64,000 bases of DNA from Leguminivora glycinivorella. Taxonomy: Eukaryota > Arthropoda > Insecta > Lepidoptera > Tortricidae. Position 1 is the stretch's first letter. Every line of letters begins with the position of its first letter. Shown piece after piece: positions 20,870-32,656 of the stretch. Below the pieces are notes generated by a model, which saw only the letters and a program-made list of their open reading frames with translations, was not told where the DNA came from and did no database searches. The position numbers and the translations under genes were made by a program. The DNA is taken from the NCBI RefSeq assembly GCF_023078275.1, contig NC_062974.1, forward strand, positions 20,947,119 through 21,011,118, written 5' to 3'.

Positions 20870-22357
20870 ATGTTCAGAGCCTTGCATGTCAATACAAATA
20901 CTGCATGCGAAAATAAAATAAAGTAAGAACATCAAAATATGATATAGTGTTAAGTTTCGTATGAGTACCTACTTAATGGTATTAAGTATCTGATGATGTG
21001 ACGTCATGATGACGTCATTAAGCAAATTAAAAGTTATTCCTATTATTTAAAGTTAAGTTATTCCTATTATTTTATATATAACCTATTGAAAATGTTATAA
21101 TTATATTAAGCTTTATGAATGTTTTTGATATTCCCTGGTTATGGTAACACTGATTAGTTTGCAACTTCTAAGGTCTTAGAACGGCGCTTTTTGGCTTTTA
21201 ATGAAATGTTTTTAAATTAGTATTAATTACGTTTTAAAGTCAAGGTCATTATAGTTTCATCAGTTTTCATTTAAGGTTTTTCTGATGTACAAGAAATCTC
21301 ATGTAAAATTATGCGTAGCAACAAATTCCCTTTTGTGCATTGGCAATGCAAGCAATAAGCATACGCAGTTACAATGTTTTATTTATATTCTAAGGTGAAT
21401 TAAAAGTCAAATTCAGTTACTATGCAATTAAAAAGTAAGTCCATACAATGCCTTAGTATACTACTTTCTAAATATTGTTTTAAAACGTCATATCACTTTG
21501 TTCATATAACATAAGTAACCTGGTAAGTATTATATTAATTTATATAGATGCCAACAAAAAAGGCTCCTATACTTAAAAAGGAAGAAGTAAACTTAGCTAG
21601 TTACTAGTTTAATTATTATGTAATTATTGCCGATGTTTTGAGGACAAAATATACAACATTCAATTTTAACATCTGATTGTAAAGTTGTAAAGAAGGCAAA
21701 TGAGCAGACAGATCGCTGTCACCCATGAACACCAAAAACCTGAAGCATTAGAACTTTTTTAAAGGTGTGTTTGTCCGGTAATCCTTCAGAAGACAGTTCT
21801 GCTTATTCCACACTTGCCACAGTTTCCTTTATTAATTAATTGAGGGAGTAACAAACAACAAACATACATACTAATAAAATAAAATAACGTTACAGTAAAG
21901 CTGTACTATGTATTGTGATACAAAACTACAATTAACAAGAAAGAAAATAGGTAGTTGGGTTATACAATCAACTATTATAACTATTTAAACTTTCTTGTTA
22001 CTAAGCGAGACTGTATGTCAATCAGGGATTTCAAATTTAAATATTAATTTCATTGGAAACTTTATTTTCTAATTGGATTTATTAATCTAGCTGTTCACGG
22101 CTGCAATAACTCTGCATAACTGCACAACTATATTGTGTGTATTAGTTTCCATCGGCGATTTTACGCCCCGGGTATATAGGCCTAGATAATGTGCACCACC
22201 CACGAGTCAGCCCCTGTTTTCCGTACCACAATTCCCCTATAGTTTAGAGCTCTAAATATTGTATTAGATTTCTCTTTCAATCGAGGTATGTTAATTAAAG
22301 TGTAGGATGTAGGTAGTTAATGCGTATGTGGCAACGTACAGGTATAGTCGTTGCTCG
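20870..22357. other. Intergenic DNA, no gene recognised
   Basis: AT-rich, no supported gene. Two TGACGTCA palindromes lie 3 bp apart (20999-21006, 21010-21017), and GTTATTCCTATTATTTAAAG/GTTATTCCTATTATTTTATA is a short direct repeat at about 21031 and 21056. Confidence 0.5.
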
Positions 22358-22517
22358 CCTGGCCCCGTAGCCGAATGGCATTTCTCCGACGCCAAACGAA
22401 AGCGATACGCCGCTGGCTCTGTCGCGCCAATACGCAAGCGCGATAGAGATAGATATCTACTAGCGCTTCGTTTCGTGAGCGTTTCATGAGCGTTTGTGCC
22501 ATTCGGCTAGCCACCCT
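22358..22517. mobile_element. Mini-element with GTAGCCGAATGGC ends, copy 1
   Basis: CCCCGTAGCCGAATGGCAT at the left and TGCCATTCGGCTAG at the right are inverted. The interior (GATAGAGATAGATATCTACT, ACGCCAAACGAAAGCGA) matches 30055-30205 in the opposite orientation, and a 60-bp miniature is at 33076-33138. Confidence 0.65.
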
Positions 22518-23004
22518 GAAAGGGATTTATTGCGCCTTGATTATTTATTTTCATTATTATAACTATTATAACAGCGAGTAATTAATGATGACACGTACTA
22601 AGCATTGTAAAGTGATTTGTGTAGGTATAGGCTGTGGTATAGGTCATAGAGCTATGACTGAAGGGTTAATACGGCGTATATTTTATTATTTTAGTGTATG
22701 CATGATGCTCATATGGTGTAGCAACATTATATTGTATGTCTTGTCAGAGCAATAGTATTAGCAATTTTAAGGAAAATAAGATTTACATTTTTGTTTACTG
22801 TTCAATCATTGGTTCATTGGTTCAATCCTTAGACGAAAGTGTTCTTATATTCATTCTGTATAATGTGCGTTAAGTAGGTAGGTACCTACATAAGTTATAT
22901 AACAACATTACATTACATTAAATCTGATTAACAAGTCTCGAGATAATGTAAATCTCATTAACATTAACACTTTTAAAGCGGAGTAATGTTAATATCTTTA
23001 ATTT

Positions 23005-23220
23005 GTGAGAGACCAAGGAGCGGAGCGGCCGAAGAATAAACAGATTGAATACAGCGAGGAGAGAAGCAATCTAAGAACGTTGGAGTTGCGAGCGAAGAGC
23101 GAAGTGACCGATGAACGTAGCGACAGAAGCGTGAATCCACCGAAGCGTAAACCGATTGAAAAAACACAGTGGACAATGCACTGTGAGACCGGAATTCTCA
23201 ATGTAGTTTGAACGAAAGAA
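23005..23220. repeat. Purine-rich low-complexity segment (GAGCGAAGNG motifs)
   Basis: Repeated GAGCGGAGCGG, GCGAAGAGCGAAGTG and AGCGTGAATCC motifs give a stop-poor, Glu/Arg/Lys-rich frame on the plus strand. Such skewed composition produces long chance ORFs, so I do not call a gene. It leads into the ~81-bp array that follows. Confidence 0.4.
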
Positions 23221-23689
23221 GAGCTCCTGAGACAATTTGTGGAGAAAATATAGTCATTTTAAGGTTGACTTGATGTGCATATAGCTAGAACGCTATAAAT
23301 ACAATGTTCTCTATAAAATGTATCTATAAAAGTGGAGCCATCGATACAGTTTTGAAGCAAAGATCACACTATTAATGTTTATTTTATTTATTTCCTAATA
23401 AAGTGGAGCCCACAAAGTTTCAACAGTCAGAGAGCGGAGATCTTGACTTCATTCGTGGAGAATTACATAGTAAGTTTAATTTAAAATGATAACATTTTGT
23501 TTTAATTTCTTGTGTTTTATATATATAATTATGGTTAGTATTTAAATTTATCATTATTTTTTGACTAAGTTGTTTAAGATTATTTTAATTCCTTATTTAT
23601 TGTATTATTATTTTTGTATTTTTGACATGTTTTGTTTATGCCATTAAAGGTTTTGAATTGAGTTGAATGGATAGCCTATCACTGTTAAA

Positions 23690-24345
23690 ATGTGCCACAA
23701 ACAGCTACTACGCCTTAAGCGGAGCCTTCGATACAACTTGTGAACAAAGATAGCAACGTTACTGTTAAAGTAGGGCACATATAGCTACAACGCATTTAGC
23801 GGAGCCCTCGACACAATTCATGAAAAAAAAAATAGCCACGACACTGTTAAAGTGGGGCACATATAGCTACAACGCATTTAGCGGAGCCCTCGACACAATT
23901 TGTGGAGAAAAATAGCCACGACACTGTTAAAGTGGGGCACATATAGCTACAACGCATTTAGCGGAGCACTCGACACAATTTGTGGAGAAAAAATAGCCAC
24001 GCCACTATTAAAGTGGGGCACATATGGCTACAACGCATTTAGCGGAGCCCTCGACACAATTCGTGGAGAAAAAATAGTCACGCTACTAATAAAGAAGGGC
24101 ATTTTACTGTAGGTTCAGATATAATTTTGCATGCCATTTTTGGCTAAACATGTATTGCTAGTCAAAAATAGTAATGTACCAACTAATGTATACCATGTTT
24201 ATCGCAATAAAGTAATTCATTCAATTCATTCACAAATGGCTACAACGCATTTAGCGGAGCCCGCGACACTATTTGTGGAGAAAAATACCACGCCACTATT
24301 AAAATTTGGTACATATAGTTACAACGCATTTAGCGGAGCTCTCTC

Positions 24346-24347
<2 letters not shown>
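23690..24347 (+). repeat. ~81-bp minisatellite, seven or more units
   Basis: The motif ACGCATTTAGCGGAGC recurs at about 23791, 23873, 23953, 24034, 24246 and 24325, with a diverged unit at 23711. Spacing is 79-82 bp except for a gap of about 212 bp at 24034-24246. That gap holds an unrelated ~130-bp segment. Several units stay in one reading frame, because 81 is a multiple of three, and give a recurring peptide LLKWGTYSYNAFSGALDTI. No start or splice context supports translation. Confidence 0.8.

Positions 24348-24383
<36 letters not shown>
24348..24383 (-). repeat. 36-T tract, probable poly(A) tail of a minus-strand retrocopy
   Basis: An uninterrupted run of 36 T ends the minisatellite abruptly. 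Read on the minus strand it is poly(A) preceded by GGGTACCCCACT, and GAAATAAAACC (containing AATAAA) lies about 50 bases further upstream (near 24436). This fits the 3' end of a retroposed sequence whose body extends right from 24384. I do not recognise the body. Confidence 0.45.
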
Positions 24384-24385
<2 letters not shown>

Positions 24386-26171
24386 TGGGGTACCCAACAT
24401 TGTAATCTCAATTTTCATCACTCATCAGGGTTTTATTTCTTTTCTACCCGATACTCAACCAATCATCCTTGACGCTATTATACTATCGGAATACTATTTC
24501 AAGACATGCTTACAATATTTATTATTGACACAAGTAAATCTTTATTTAAAATAAGCTCTTATAATTATAATCTCTAATGTCTTAACAATGTCAAACAATA
24601 TCTAATGTTCTAATGTCTTTATTTTTATTTCTTTATGATTTAATTGCTGGACATAGACACATGTCATCCAAATAGTAGGTAATTACTTACAAAAAGAGAC
24701 TTGCTCACATAGGGTACTTGTCTTCACACAAAACTGATAGAAAAAATTTTGATGTGACCATGATGCCGAGCTAGAAACCCGTAATGTTCGCATAAATCCT
24801 TTCGTCGGCATCGAAGTACGGCCCGTACTATATACAACAGCAAGCAACAGGCAACACTGTCAACACATTTGTGATCCCTATTACCACGGCATAAAGTCTA
24901 ACGATAGTCAGTTAAAGGTGTTGCTGTTTGTGCCATGGATTCGGTATTAGTTAAGGCGCCTTAGGTAAGATCGTGCAAGCGCATCCTGTTTAAATGCATC
25001 AGTTACTGGCAATGTGCAGTCGGTCATTATATTTATTAATACATTATTGAATGAATCAACAGAAAAAATATAGTTTAATTATTGGTTCCAGTATTTGTAA
25101 ATATTGCTACAACTATTGCTCGTTTGACTTATAAATATTGTTGAATGTTGTTACAATTTACATAACGATGCGTTTTTCTTTTAAACTTCTTATAAAAGGC
25201 GCTTTATCACCAACCAGAAAAAATATGTTTATAGATCAGACATGTTGTTAACGTATAATATACTGTTCTATACGCCTACGATATATACGAGTAAAATCAT
25301 ATTCGTAAATATTGAAGTCAGAGATCACATCGATTGTCTACTAGGTAGTTTAATAGTTACATATTACTGTAAGTAATCTGTGATTTACGTATTACTTAAA
25401 CACATATACTAGTAATAAGGTAACACTACATCGTATTACTTTCCTACTGCAACTTAAGTATTCATACCGAAAGCCTTTTGTTTGAAAAAGAAGGTAGTCG
25501 TAGAAAATCCTATCGTATGACCAAATATGACCGCAAATAAATTTAGTATTTCGTTAACTTCTTAGTTCTAGTTATCAATAGGCAAGTGAGGCAAGCTACT
25601 TAAATGATAGTACAATTGTGTGTTAATGTGTAAAATCACATTAGCTCGTAGCTACGATCGAATGAAAAACAAAACTATTATACACTCGCCGATAACTAGA
25701 CTAAACTCGCCGGTACTATACGGCGGTCGGCAGTTGTTCAAATATGGTTTGAATTCTATAATCACCATTTAGCGCACTATAGGTACATAAGTAGGTATTA
25801 AATCACTTACCGAACTTCATAAATTCACAACATTTACACTTTTAGAGGAACACTTATTTTGACGAAATTACGTGTGACTCGGACGACACAAAAACATGTA
25901 ATGATGGGTTTACGCCGCAGGGCGCTGGGCTATGTTGAAGGTAGTAGGTATGCATGGCGAGAACTTGTTTTTTAAATTTTATATCTCTGAAATGTGTGAC
26001 TTTGGACGGTACGATTCCGTGTGCTGCATAGTAAATAATATTTGTTGTCTCGGATTTGGATAGGAAGTATAATTACAGTTATTTCCCGTAATATATATGT
26101 AGTTTCAGTATATTGACTTGTAAATCTATAATCCAGTTTCTCGATCAGAAATTCAGAACAGCACGGGTAGC
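24384..26171. other. Intergenic DNA with a repeat relic
   Basis: No gene recognised. The segment includes the inverted relative of the 20.5-kb mini-transposon listed separately. The rest is AT-rich and apparently single-copy within this window. Confidence 0.5.
25905..26076 (-). repeat. Partial inverted copy of the 20.5-kb mini-transposon
   Basis: Reverse complement of 20519-20680: shares GGGCGCTGGGCTATGTTGAA, GTGTGACTTTGGACGGTACG and TTTGTTGTCTCGGATTTGGA. The end is GGATAGGAAGTATAATT, matching the flank at 20821-20832 and not the TIR of the complete copy. Confidence 0.7.
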
Positions 26172-26272
26172 ATGGTCGCGTGATAGACGATAAAATATCA
26201 GGCCGTCCCTATCGCACTATTAGTAAGCGCGATAGGGACGGCCAGATGTTTTATCATTTATCGCGCGACCAT
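26172..26272. mobile_element. 101-bp hairpin mini-transposon
   Basis: ATGGTCGCGTGATAGACGAT and the right-arm ATCATTTATCGCGCGACCAT are inverted. GGCCGTCCCTATCGC and GCGATAGGGACGGCC continue the stem, so almost the whole element is a stem with a short AT loop. No coding content. Confidence 0.75.
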
Positions 26273-26393
26273 AATTGCCTGCCAGCTTTAATAACCTACC
26301 TACACAGATACAGTGAGCTGCAAAGGTGCATGGCGAATTTATCAATGAATTCATTCATAATTTCTCCGTGCAATTTTGCACGTGCAAATTTGC

Positions 26394-26506
26394 ACCTCTA
26401 CAACCATGTCAAAATGTCAAGCAGTAAGAGATTTCTTACAATCTGATGTATAACGTCACTATGACATAGTTCTACAGTGGCCTAGGGCTCCAATTGGTTG
26501 ATTGTA
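26394..26506. mobile_element. TA-flanked mini-transposon (CAGTCAACC type), 5'-truncated copy
   Basis: CTCTACAACCATGTC through GGCCTAGGGCTCCAATTGGT matches 33815-33908 closely; the right end GGTTGATTGTA retains TA. The left terminus is missing. Confidence 0.65.
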
Positions 26507-29180
26507 CCTACTATGCAATATACGATGCAGTTGTGTGTTATTAAAAGCTAGCGTCGTAACTGAGCTTATCACAATCACCCAGAAACTATGAAGCCGGAAG
26601 CGTAATCACAATTCCATTGTACACTTGCATAATATAATACTATTCTATGAAACACTATCAATATCGCGCGCCGCATCTTGCCACGTCGCATATCGCACGT
26701 AATTTGATCGACCCACCACCAATTTGAATACATTTGTATACATTAATACATTTTGTATCCGTTATTGCGGGAGTAATTAAAATCATGACACATGATAGCA
26801 GTTTGATCGGTTTGTTCTGGCGGATAAAATGACTGCGCTATAATTTCGATGATTTCGATTTGATGTGGCCGTAACTATTAAATAACCATGCACCCCATTT
26901 AAATGCCTACGTCAATTACATTGTTAGACTGCTCATTCACAAAATTGGTTGTGGCAATTCGATATACACAAGATGACCGGATTTTAAGAGCAGTCCGGTG
27001 ATGCGCTATCCTGTGTTCAACTGCCGCTTTTTACTTCGACATATTTTTGAGATGTCCAATGATTTCTACAGATCCAAGAGTACATTCAGCAATCACAGCT
27101 CAAATCACAACTATTAGTAAAGTTCTCACACGTGCCAGGGTCATTGACCCTTGCTAAGCATCCTCATTGAGGCAGAGCAATGAGCAGGCAATTACTTTAA
27201 TCACCTCTTTTGCTTAGACGCCGTATTCTGACGGCCGCTGGCCGGGAAAGTTTGACGGCATGGCTGTCACTATGGTAATTTTAGTTTAGTATGTAAGATT
27301 AAAGTTTGGTTTCGAAAAGTATGACTGATTCCTATGAAGGTCCAATTCAAAATCTGTGTAATCAACATGTAACACACCTCATGGTTTTGGGTGCGGTTAT
27401 TTTAGACAAAAAGCTCCAAACGTGCTTTCTGATTTAAAACTCAGTTGGTAAACAATTTTTCAACTATCAAAAAAGTTGTAAATAAATACACTCATAAAAT
27501 TGCTTCCACCCAAAACAGCATAAGTATATCAAATCACTAGCAGTTGTCACAAAATATCTGACAAAGTAAAGAAAGACCGTTATGTCCTCGCGCATCAGAA
27601 TACTGCCCTCGCCCACTGCTACCATTCTCTCTGATTCTAGTACAAAGAGTGAAAAGACCCAAAAAGACAGATGGTACTAAACCCCTTTTGACTAGAGACA
27701 CAGCATTGTTCCTGTTTAAAGAACACTATTTGTCCAAAGCCGAGAGCTTCGTACATAAATTATTAGCATTCAGCGCTTGCCAGTAAATGCTCTCTTTGTG
27801 CAACAGTTTAAGTGAACACATGTCTTGTTTTCTAAAGAAAATCATTGATATTTCACTAGTATTTATTTTACCACTTGGTCAGTATTTTTCCTTAGGTTTT
27901 ATACCTAAAACTAATAAGCAGACCCTTTTCACTTCTCCTAAAATGGACATGGGCAGTTTGCCATTGCAGACTAAAATGTCGTTCAGTTTTCATCAATATC
28001 ATCCCAAAATTTAGGTCGCTGTCGCTACAAATCCTCCAATTTTTATTTAAAAAAATAGGTAGGTGCAGTGCAGTATGGATACTTCTTACCCAAATTAAAC
28101 GTCTATCTCATTCGTTCCAAACTAGTGGAAAAGAGACAAACAATATAATACTGGCGATAAACTAAACAAGCTGCCCGCGGGGGTGTATTTCAGTTTCACA
28201 TCACGTAATATCGAGCGAGATACCCCGCTGTATCTCGGATGGCGCACGATAATTTCCGTATAAAGAGCTTGGGCGTCTTTGGATGGCGTTGTACTGCATA
28301 ATTATGTTTTGTTTACGAACTTGATATTGAGGCTCCCCCTTCTATCGAATTTGGGAAATGTTTTGTAGCAATGATTCGGGCTTAGTAGGTATAATTTTGG
28401 CTGATGCTGAAATCCTTGTAATGCTGAACTGGGAATAGGATTGCACGTGTTTTTGATACTCGAAGTAAACTAGCCCGTACTTTAAATTACGTTAGGCCAG
28501 TTTCGTTCGTACTTTGGCAGATTTTTTTATTGATGACGGCAAATTCCAAATACCTAAATATAATTTTGAAATTTCTTTTACCTTATTAAATAAATCCTTT
28601 TCCAAAATAAAATAATTAAAACCAATACTTAACAAAAGTACATCCCGTATTAACCAAAGTGGGAAGAACACAAGAAGAACGCCACTAAAGCCTTGGTTGT
28701 GATTTAATCGTTCCGAAGCCGTCCCGAACCCACGGCTTCGGAACTTTCAGGTGATTACAGTTTTTCTGTGATTAAATTGTAGCTGAAAATTCGCACAGAA
28801 TAACTACTCAGAAACAGAAGGATATAATAACGAATAGAATGTGATTTTATGTCTTGTAATTACATAATATGTATATATGCACGTAATGTGAACTTATTAT
28901 TATAATAGAAAAACAGACGTAATACTCATATTACGTGCTACCCTCATTTAAAGTAAACCCTCATTCATGTTTTCAGTTATTAAGTGTTGAGCATTTATGT
29001 TTATAGCCAACAAACTGTCCTCAGTTATGCGGAATTGTTTCTTGTAAAATAGTTTCTTGTTATAAATTAAAAGAAAAAAAGATTTATTTATTTCATAATA
29101 TAAAATTGCAATATAAATTATTTTACCTTAATCTACACAAATTTATATTTAAAATCGTCAAGTATGATTATAATACATTA
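26507..29180. other. Intergenic DNA, no gene recognised
   Basis: Only chance-length ORFs. CpG-richer, apparently single-copy stretches occur at about 26660-26710, 27220-27260 and 28170-28300. A strong hairpin at 28710-28744 is listed separately. Confidence 0.5.
28710..28744. repeat. 13-bp perfect inverted repeat, 9-nt loop
   Basis: GTTCCGAAGCCGT (28710-28722) is mirrored by ACGGCTTCGGAAC (28732-28744). Weaker symmetry continues outward (GTGATTTAATC against GTGATTAAAT), so this may be the centre of a small hairpin element. Confidence 0.55.
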
Positions 29181-29357
29181 TCCATACTAATATTATAAAT
29201 GGGAAAGTGTGTGTGTCTGTTTGTTTGTCCGTCTTTCACAGCAAAACGGAGCGACGAATTGACGTGATTTTTTAAATGGAGATAGTTGAAGGGATGGAGG
29301 GACATAGGCTACTTTTGTCTCTTTCTAACGCGAGCGAAGCCGCGGGCAAAAGCTAGT
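29181..29357 (+). mobile_element. Non-autonomous Helitron-like element
   Basis: The segment begins TCCATACTAATATTATAAAT, preceded by A, and ends GCCGCGGGCAAAAGCTAGT, followed by T. A 5' TC, a 3' CTAGT, a GC-rich hairpin-prone stretch just before the end, and insertion between A and T are the hallmarks of Helitrons. Internally it has TGTGTGTGTCTG and GTTTGTCCGTCTTTCAC, a pattern I associate with microsatellite-linked Helitrons of Lepidoptera. At 177 bp it encodes no Rep/helicase. Confidence 0.65.
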
Positions 29358-29579
29358 TATATATAAATGTCAAACATTACAATTACAATATAATACTAAG
29401 GACTATATAGTTATGTGCATTAAGACTGTGTCCAACGACATCTCGTACTTCACCAAATATTAGTTACCTTACTTAAATAGGTCACCGAATTAAAAAAGAT
29501 GTACAGATTTAATCAAATTTTTTGTTCTAAATAATTACAAGCCTGTCAATTGTCTACTGTCTACCTTGTTATTTTAAGA

Positions 29580-29710
29580 TGCAGGGCGGGCGGGCAAATT
29601 ACATTTCATTTGTAGCCTCCAGAATAACGCTCGTTGTTTAATTCTGTGCCCATTCCCACTTCCTCGGGAGCGCCCCGCGGTGCGCGCTTGGATTCGGAAT
29701 CATTGTTTAT
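29580..29710. other. CpG-richer patch, no gene assigned
   Basis: GCAGGGCGGGCGGGC and GGGAGCGCCCCGCGGTGCGC stand out from AT-rich surroundings. No ORF, splice or tRNA signal accompanies them. Confidence 0.3.
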
Positions 29711-30054
29711 ACTTATTTTGTAATTAAACTCAGTTTGCTGGAATTATAATGGCTGGAAATTCATAACAGAACCTATTTAATATAATGGTATTATTATTTG
29801 TAGACAAAATCCTGCAATGAGCTTGTATTTTGCGTAGTTTTAAATATTTTACAGTGACGCTATTCCTTATAAAATATTCTCTGTCTTGGAACCTCAGATT
29901 TAAAACCAGTATAATAGTTAAATGAACTTTAGTAAATAACAAATAAGTAGTACCTACTAGTACTTAGCAACATCAACAGTCTCACCTATTAGGTAGTTTA
30001 TTGTACTATACAATGATTTTATGCAACCTTTTCTACGTAGGAACCTAAAAACGC

Positions 30055-30205
30055 CAGGGTGCGTAGCCGATTGGCACTAACGCTCACGAAACGAAACGCT
30101 AGTAGATATCTATCTCTATCGCTCTTGCGTATTGGCGCAACAGAGCCAGCCTACGTTTCGTTTTCGTTTGGCGTCGGAGAAATGCCATTCGGCTACGGGG
30201 CCAGG
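30055..30205. mobile_element. Mini-element with GTAGCCGAATGGC ends, copy 2
   Basis: Reverse complement of 22358-22517: CAGGGTGCGTAGCCGATTGGC at the left, GCCATTCGGCTACGGGGCC at the right, and the shared interior AGTAGATATCTATCTCTATC. Confidence 0.65.
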
Positions 30206-30819
30206 ACAGTAATTAGGTACCTATTGTCTTTTCTGAAGTATTTCCGCTTAGCTATGCTATACGAAGGCGTTACACCTATTACATTATTCAGATAAGGTAG
30301 CCTCACAAACCCTTTCACGGCCCATATTCACATTATAAGAATTCAGCGCACATGTAAAAGCAAATATTTTCACACATTGAAACCCTTCGGAAAATTGTAA
30401 GCGCGAGGAAAATCCGCACTCAAAGGTTTTTCAATATCATACATAACATACATTAGTGGGTCATGTCATGCTTAGGAATATGAGGCTTATTCTGTAAGAG
30501 GTGAGTTGATGAATATTACGTACTTGCTAGAGGCAGAGGTAGGATATAGAAGGGAGTAACAATGTATTGGCTTTGTAGCTACTTACTGCGTTTTTGAATG
30601 GGCTGGAGAGCGGCGGCGTACGCCTTTGAGGTGAGCTTGCAAATTGTACAGCGGTTTTTGTTAGGGTTCCGTAGTCAACTAGGAACCCTTATAGTTTCGC
30701 CATGTCTGTCTGTCCGTCCGTCCGTCCGTCCGCGGATAATCTCAGTAACCGTTAGCACTAGAAAGCTGAAATTTGGTACCAATATGTATATCAATCACGC
30801 CAACAAAGTGCAAAAATAA

Positions 30820-31390
30820 AAACCGGCCAAGAGCGTGTCGGGCCACGCTCAGTGTAGGATTCCGTAGTTTTTCGTATTTATCTCAAAAACTACTGAACCT
30901 ATCAAGTTCAAAACAATTTTCCTAGAAAGTCTTTATAAAGTTCTACTTTTGTGATTTTTTTCATATTTTTTAACCATATGGTTCAAAAGTTAGAGGGGGG
31001 GACGCACTTTTTTTTCCTTTAGGAGCGATTATTTCAGAAAATATTAATATTATCAAAAAACGATCTTAGTAAACCCTTATTCATTATTAAATACCTATCC
31101 AACAATATATCACACGTTGGGGTTGTAATGAAAAAAAATATCAGCCTCCACTTTACATGTAGGGGGGTACCCTAATAAAACATTTTTTTCAATTTTTTAT
31201 TTTTGCACTTTGTCGGCGTGATTGATATACATATTTGTACCAAATTTCAGCTTTCTAGTGCTAACGGTTACTGAGATTATCCGCGGACGGACGGACGGAC
31301 GGACGGACGGACGGACGGACGGACGGACGGACGGACAGACAGACATGGCGAAACTATAAGGGTTCCTAGTTGACTACGGAACCCTAAAAA
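30820..31390 (+). mobile_element. Inserted plus-strand copy of the same element
   Basis: Begins AACCGGCCAAGAGCGTGTCG and ends GACTACGGAACCCTAAA. It lies within an A-rich stretch of the outer copy; a few A residues could be a target duplication. It contains (GGAC)n at 31285-31335, longer than the equivalent TCCG run in the outer copy. Confidence 0.7.
31285..31335 (+). repeat. (GGAC)n microsatellite
   Basis: About 12-13 units of GGAC inside the inserted element, followed by GACAGACAGACATGG. The corresponding TCCG tract of the outer element at 30712-30731 has about five units. Confidence 0.9.
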
Positions 31391-32139
31391 TGGAAAAAAA
31401 TGTTTTATTAGGGTACCCCCCTACATGTAAAGTGGGGGCTGATATTTTTTTTCATTCCAACCCCAACGTGTGATATATTGTTGGATAGGTATTAAAAAAT
31501 GAATAAGGGTTTACTAAGACCGTTTTTTGATAATATTAATATTTTCATAAATAATCGCTCCTAAAGGAAAAAAAAGTGCGTCCCCCCCCTCTAACTTTTG
31601 AACCATATGTTTAAATAAAAAATATGACAAAAATCACAAAAGTAGAACTTTATAAAGACTTTCTAGGAAAATTGTTTTGAACTTGATAGGTTTAGTAGTT
31701 TTTGAGAAAAATACGGAAAACTACGGAACCCTACACTGAGCGTGGCCCGACACGCTCTTGGCCGGTTTTTGATCCACAACATGTGTTTTTAAAGACTTTG
31801 CGTGTGTATTTATCATCTTGGCAAGTCATAATATTTAGTTAGAAGGTTCTTTGGTTACCCAGTAAGTATTCTTGTAGGTGTTACTCGTATAGTAAAATTT
31901 GAAATTATTTTTATCTTAGCCTACGTTTTCACGTGTTAACGAATTGACGTCCAATTATGGAAAATGGCACATGTCTTGTGTGATTTTTAACCTTCGCCTC
32001 ATATCTCTCAAGAAGGACGGTTATCAAGTCGTCTGTATGTTTTTTTTTTTATGTTTGTTCCTCGATATCTCCGTCGTTACTGGACCGATTTAGAAATTAT
32101 TTTTTTTGATTGAATGTATATACACACATACAGATTGGT

Positions 32140-32656
32140 CCCATTTTTCTCAGAACCCAGTTCTGATGATGGGATCCTGGAGAAATCGAGGGAACTCCTC
32201 GAATCTGAAAGGCATACATATGGTGATTTTTGTATTTTTAAAAGAACAGCATGCATTTAGGAACGGAACAGTGACATTTGGTGCAGTGGAACTGCTGATG
32301 ATGGCCAGAACGGAACTCTTCAAATCTGAACGGCACGCTTATAGTGACTTTGGTATTTTTATAAGAACAGCATGCACTTGCACTTTCGTCCAGAACAGTG
32401 ACATTTGGTGCAGTGGAACTGCTGATGATGGCCAGAACCAAACTCCTCAAATCTGAACGGCACGCTTATAGTGACTTTGCCATTTTTATAAGAACAGCAT
32501 GCACTTACGTCTAGAACAGTGACATTTGGTACAGTGGAACTGCTGATGATAGTCAGAACCAAACTCCTCAAACCTGAACGTGATTCCTGAAACCATAGTG
32601 ACTTTGGTATTTTTGTAAGAAAAGCATGCATTTAAGTTCAGAACAGTGACATTTAT
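32140..32656 (+). repeat. ~121-127-bp tandem repeat, four units
   Basis: GAACAGTGACATTT recurs at 32266, 32393, 32514 and 32641 (spacings 127, 121, 127). The units also share GGAACTGCTGATGATGG and CTCAAATCTGAACGGCA. Upstream lies GATATCTCCGTCGTTACTGG, a phrase typical of dispersed insect repeats. Long ORFs on both strands arise from the repeat and are not genes. Confidence 0.8.

Larger units (their letters stand above)
30662..31770 (-). mobile_element. Interspersed element (minus) split by a second copy of itself
   Basis: The outer element reads on the minus strand from AACCGGCCAAGAGCGTGTC (at about 31770) to GGAACCCTAA (at 30662). It is interrupted at about 30820-31390 by a plus-strand copy of the same element. 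Its left part (30662-30819) mirrors 31196-31389, and its right part (31391-31770) mirrors 30821-31190. It carries TCCG repeats at 30712-30731. The type is common-looking in Lepidoptera, but I cannot name the family and found no coding region. Confidence 0.7.

Noticed and set aside
20999..21017. Two TGACGTCA palindromes (CRE-like)
   Set aside because: No promoter or gene nearby, and short palindromes arise easily in mini-transposon debris.
23005..23211. Charged 68-codon ORF
   Set aside because: Purine-skewed low-complexity DNA suppresses stops. No start context, splice sites or family.
26180..26446. 88-codon ORF
   Set aside because: It runs through a hairpin mini-transposon and part of another; not a gene.
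32106..32631. Overlapping 70-116-codon ORFs on both strands
   Set aside because: Produced by the tandem ~124-bp units; codon content is the same repeat read in different frames.
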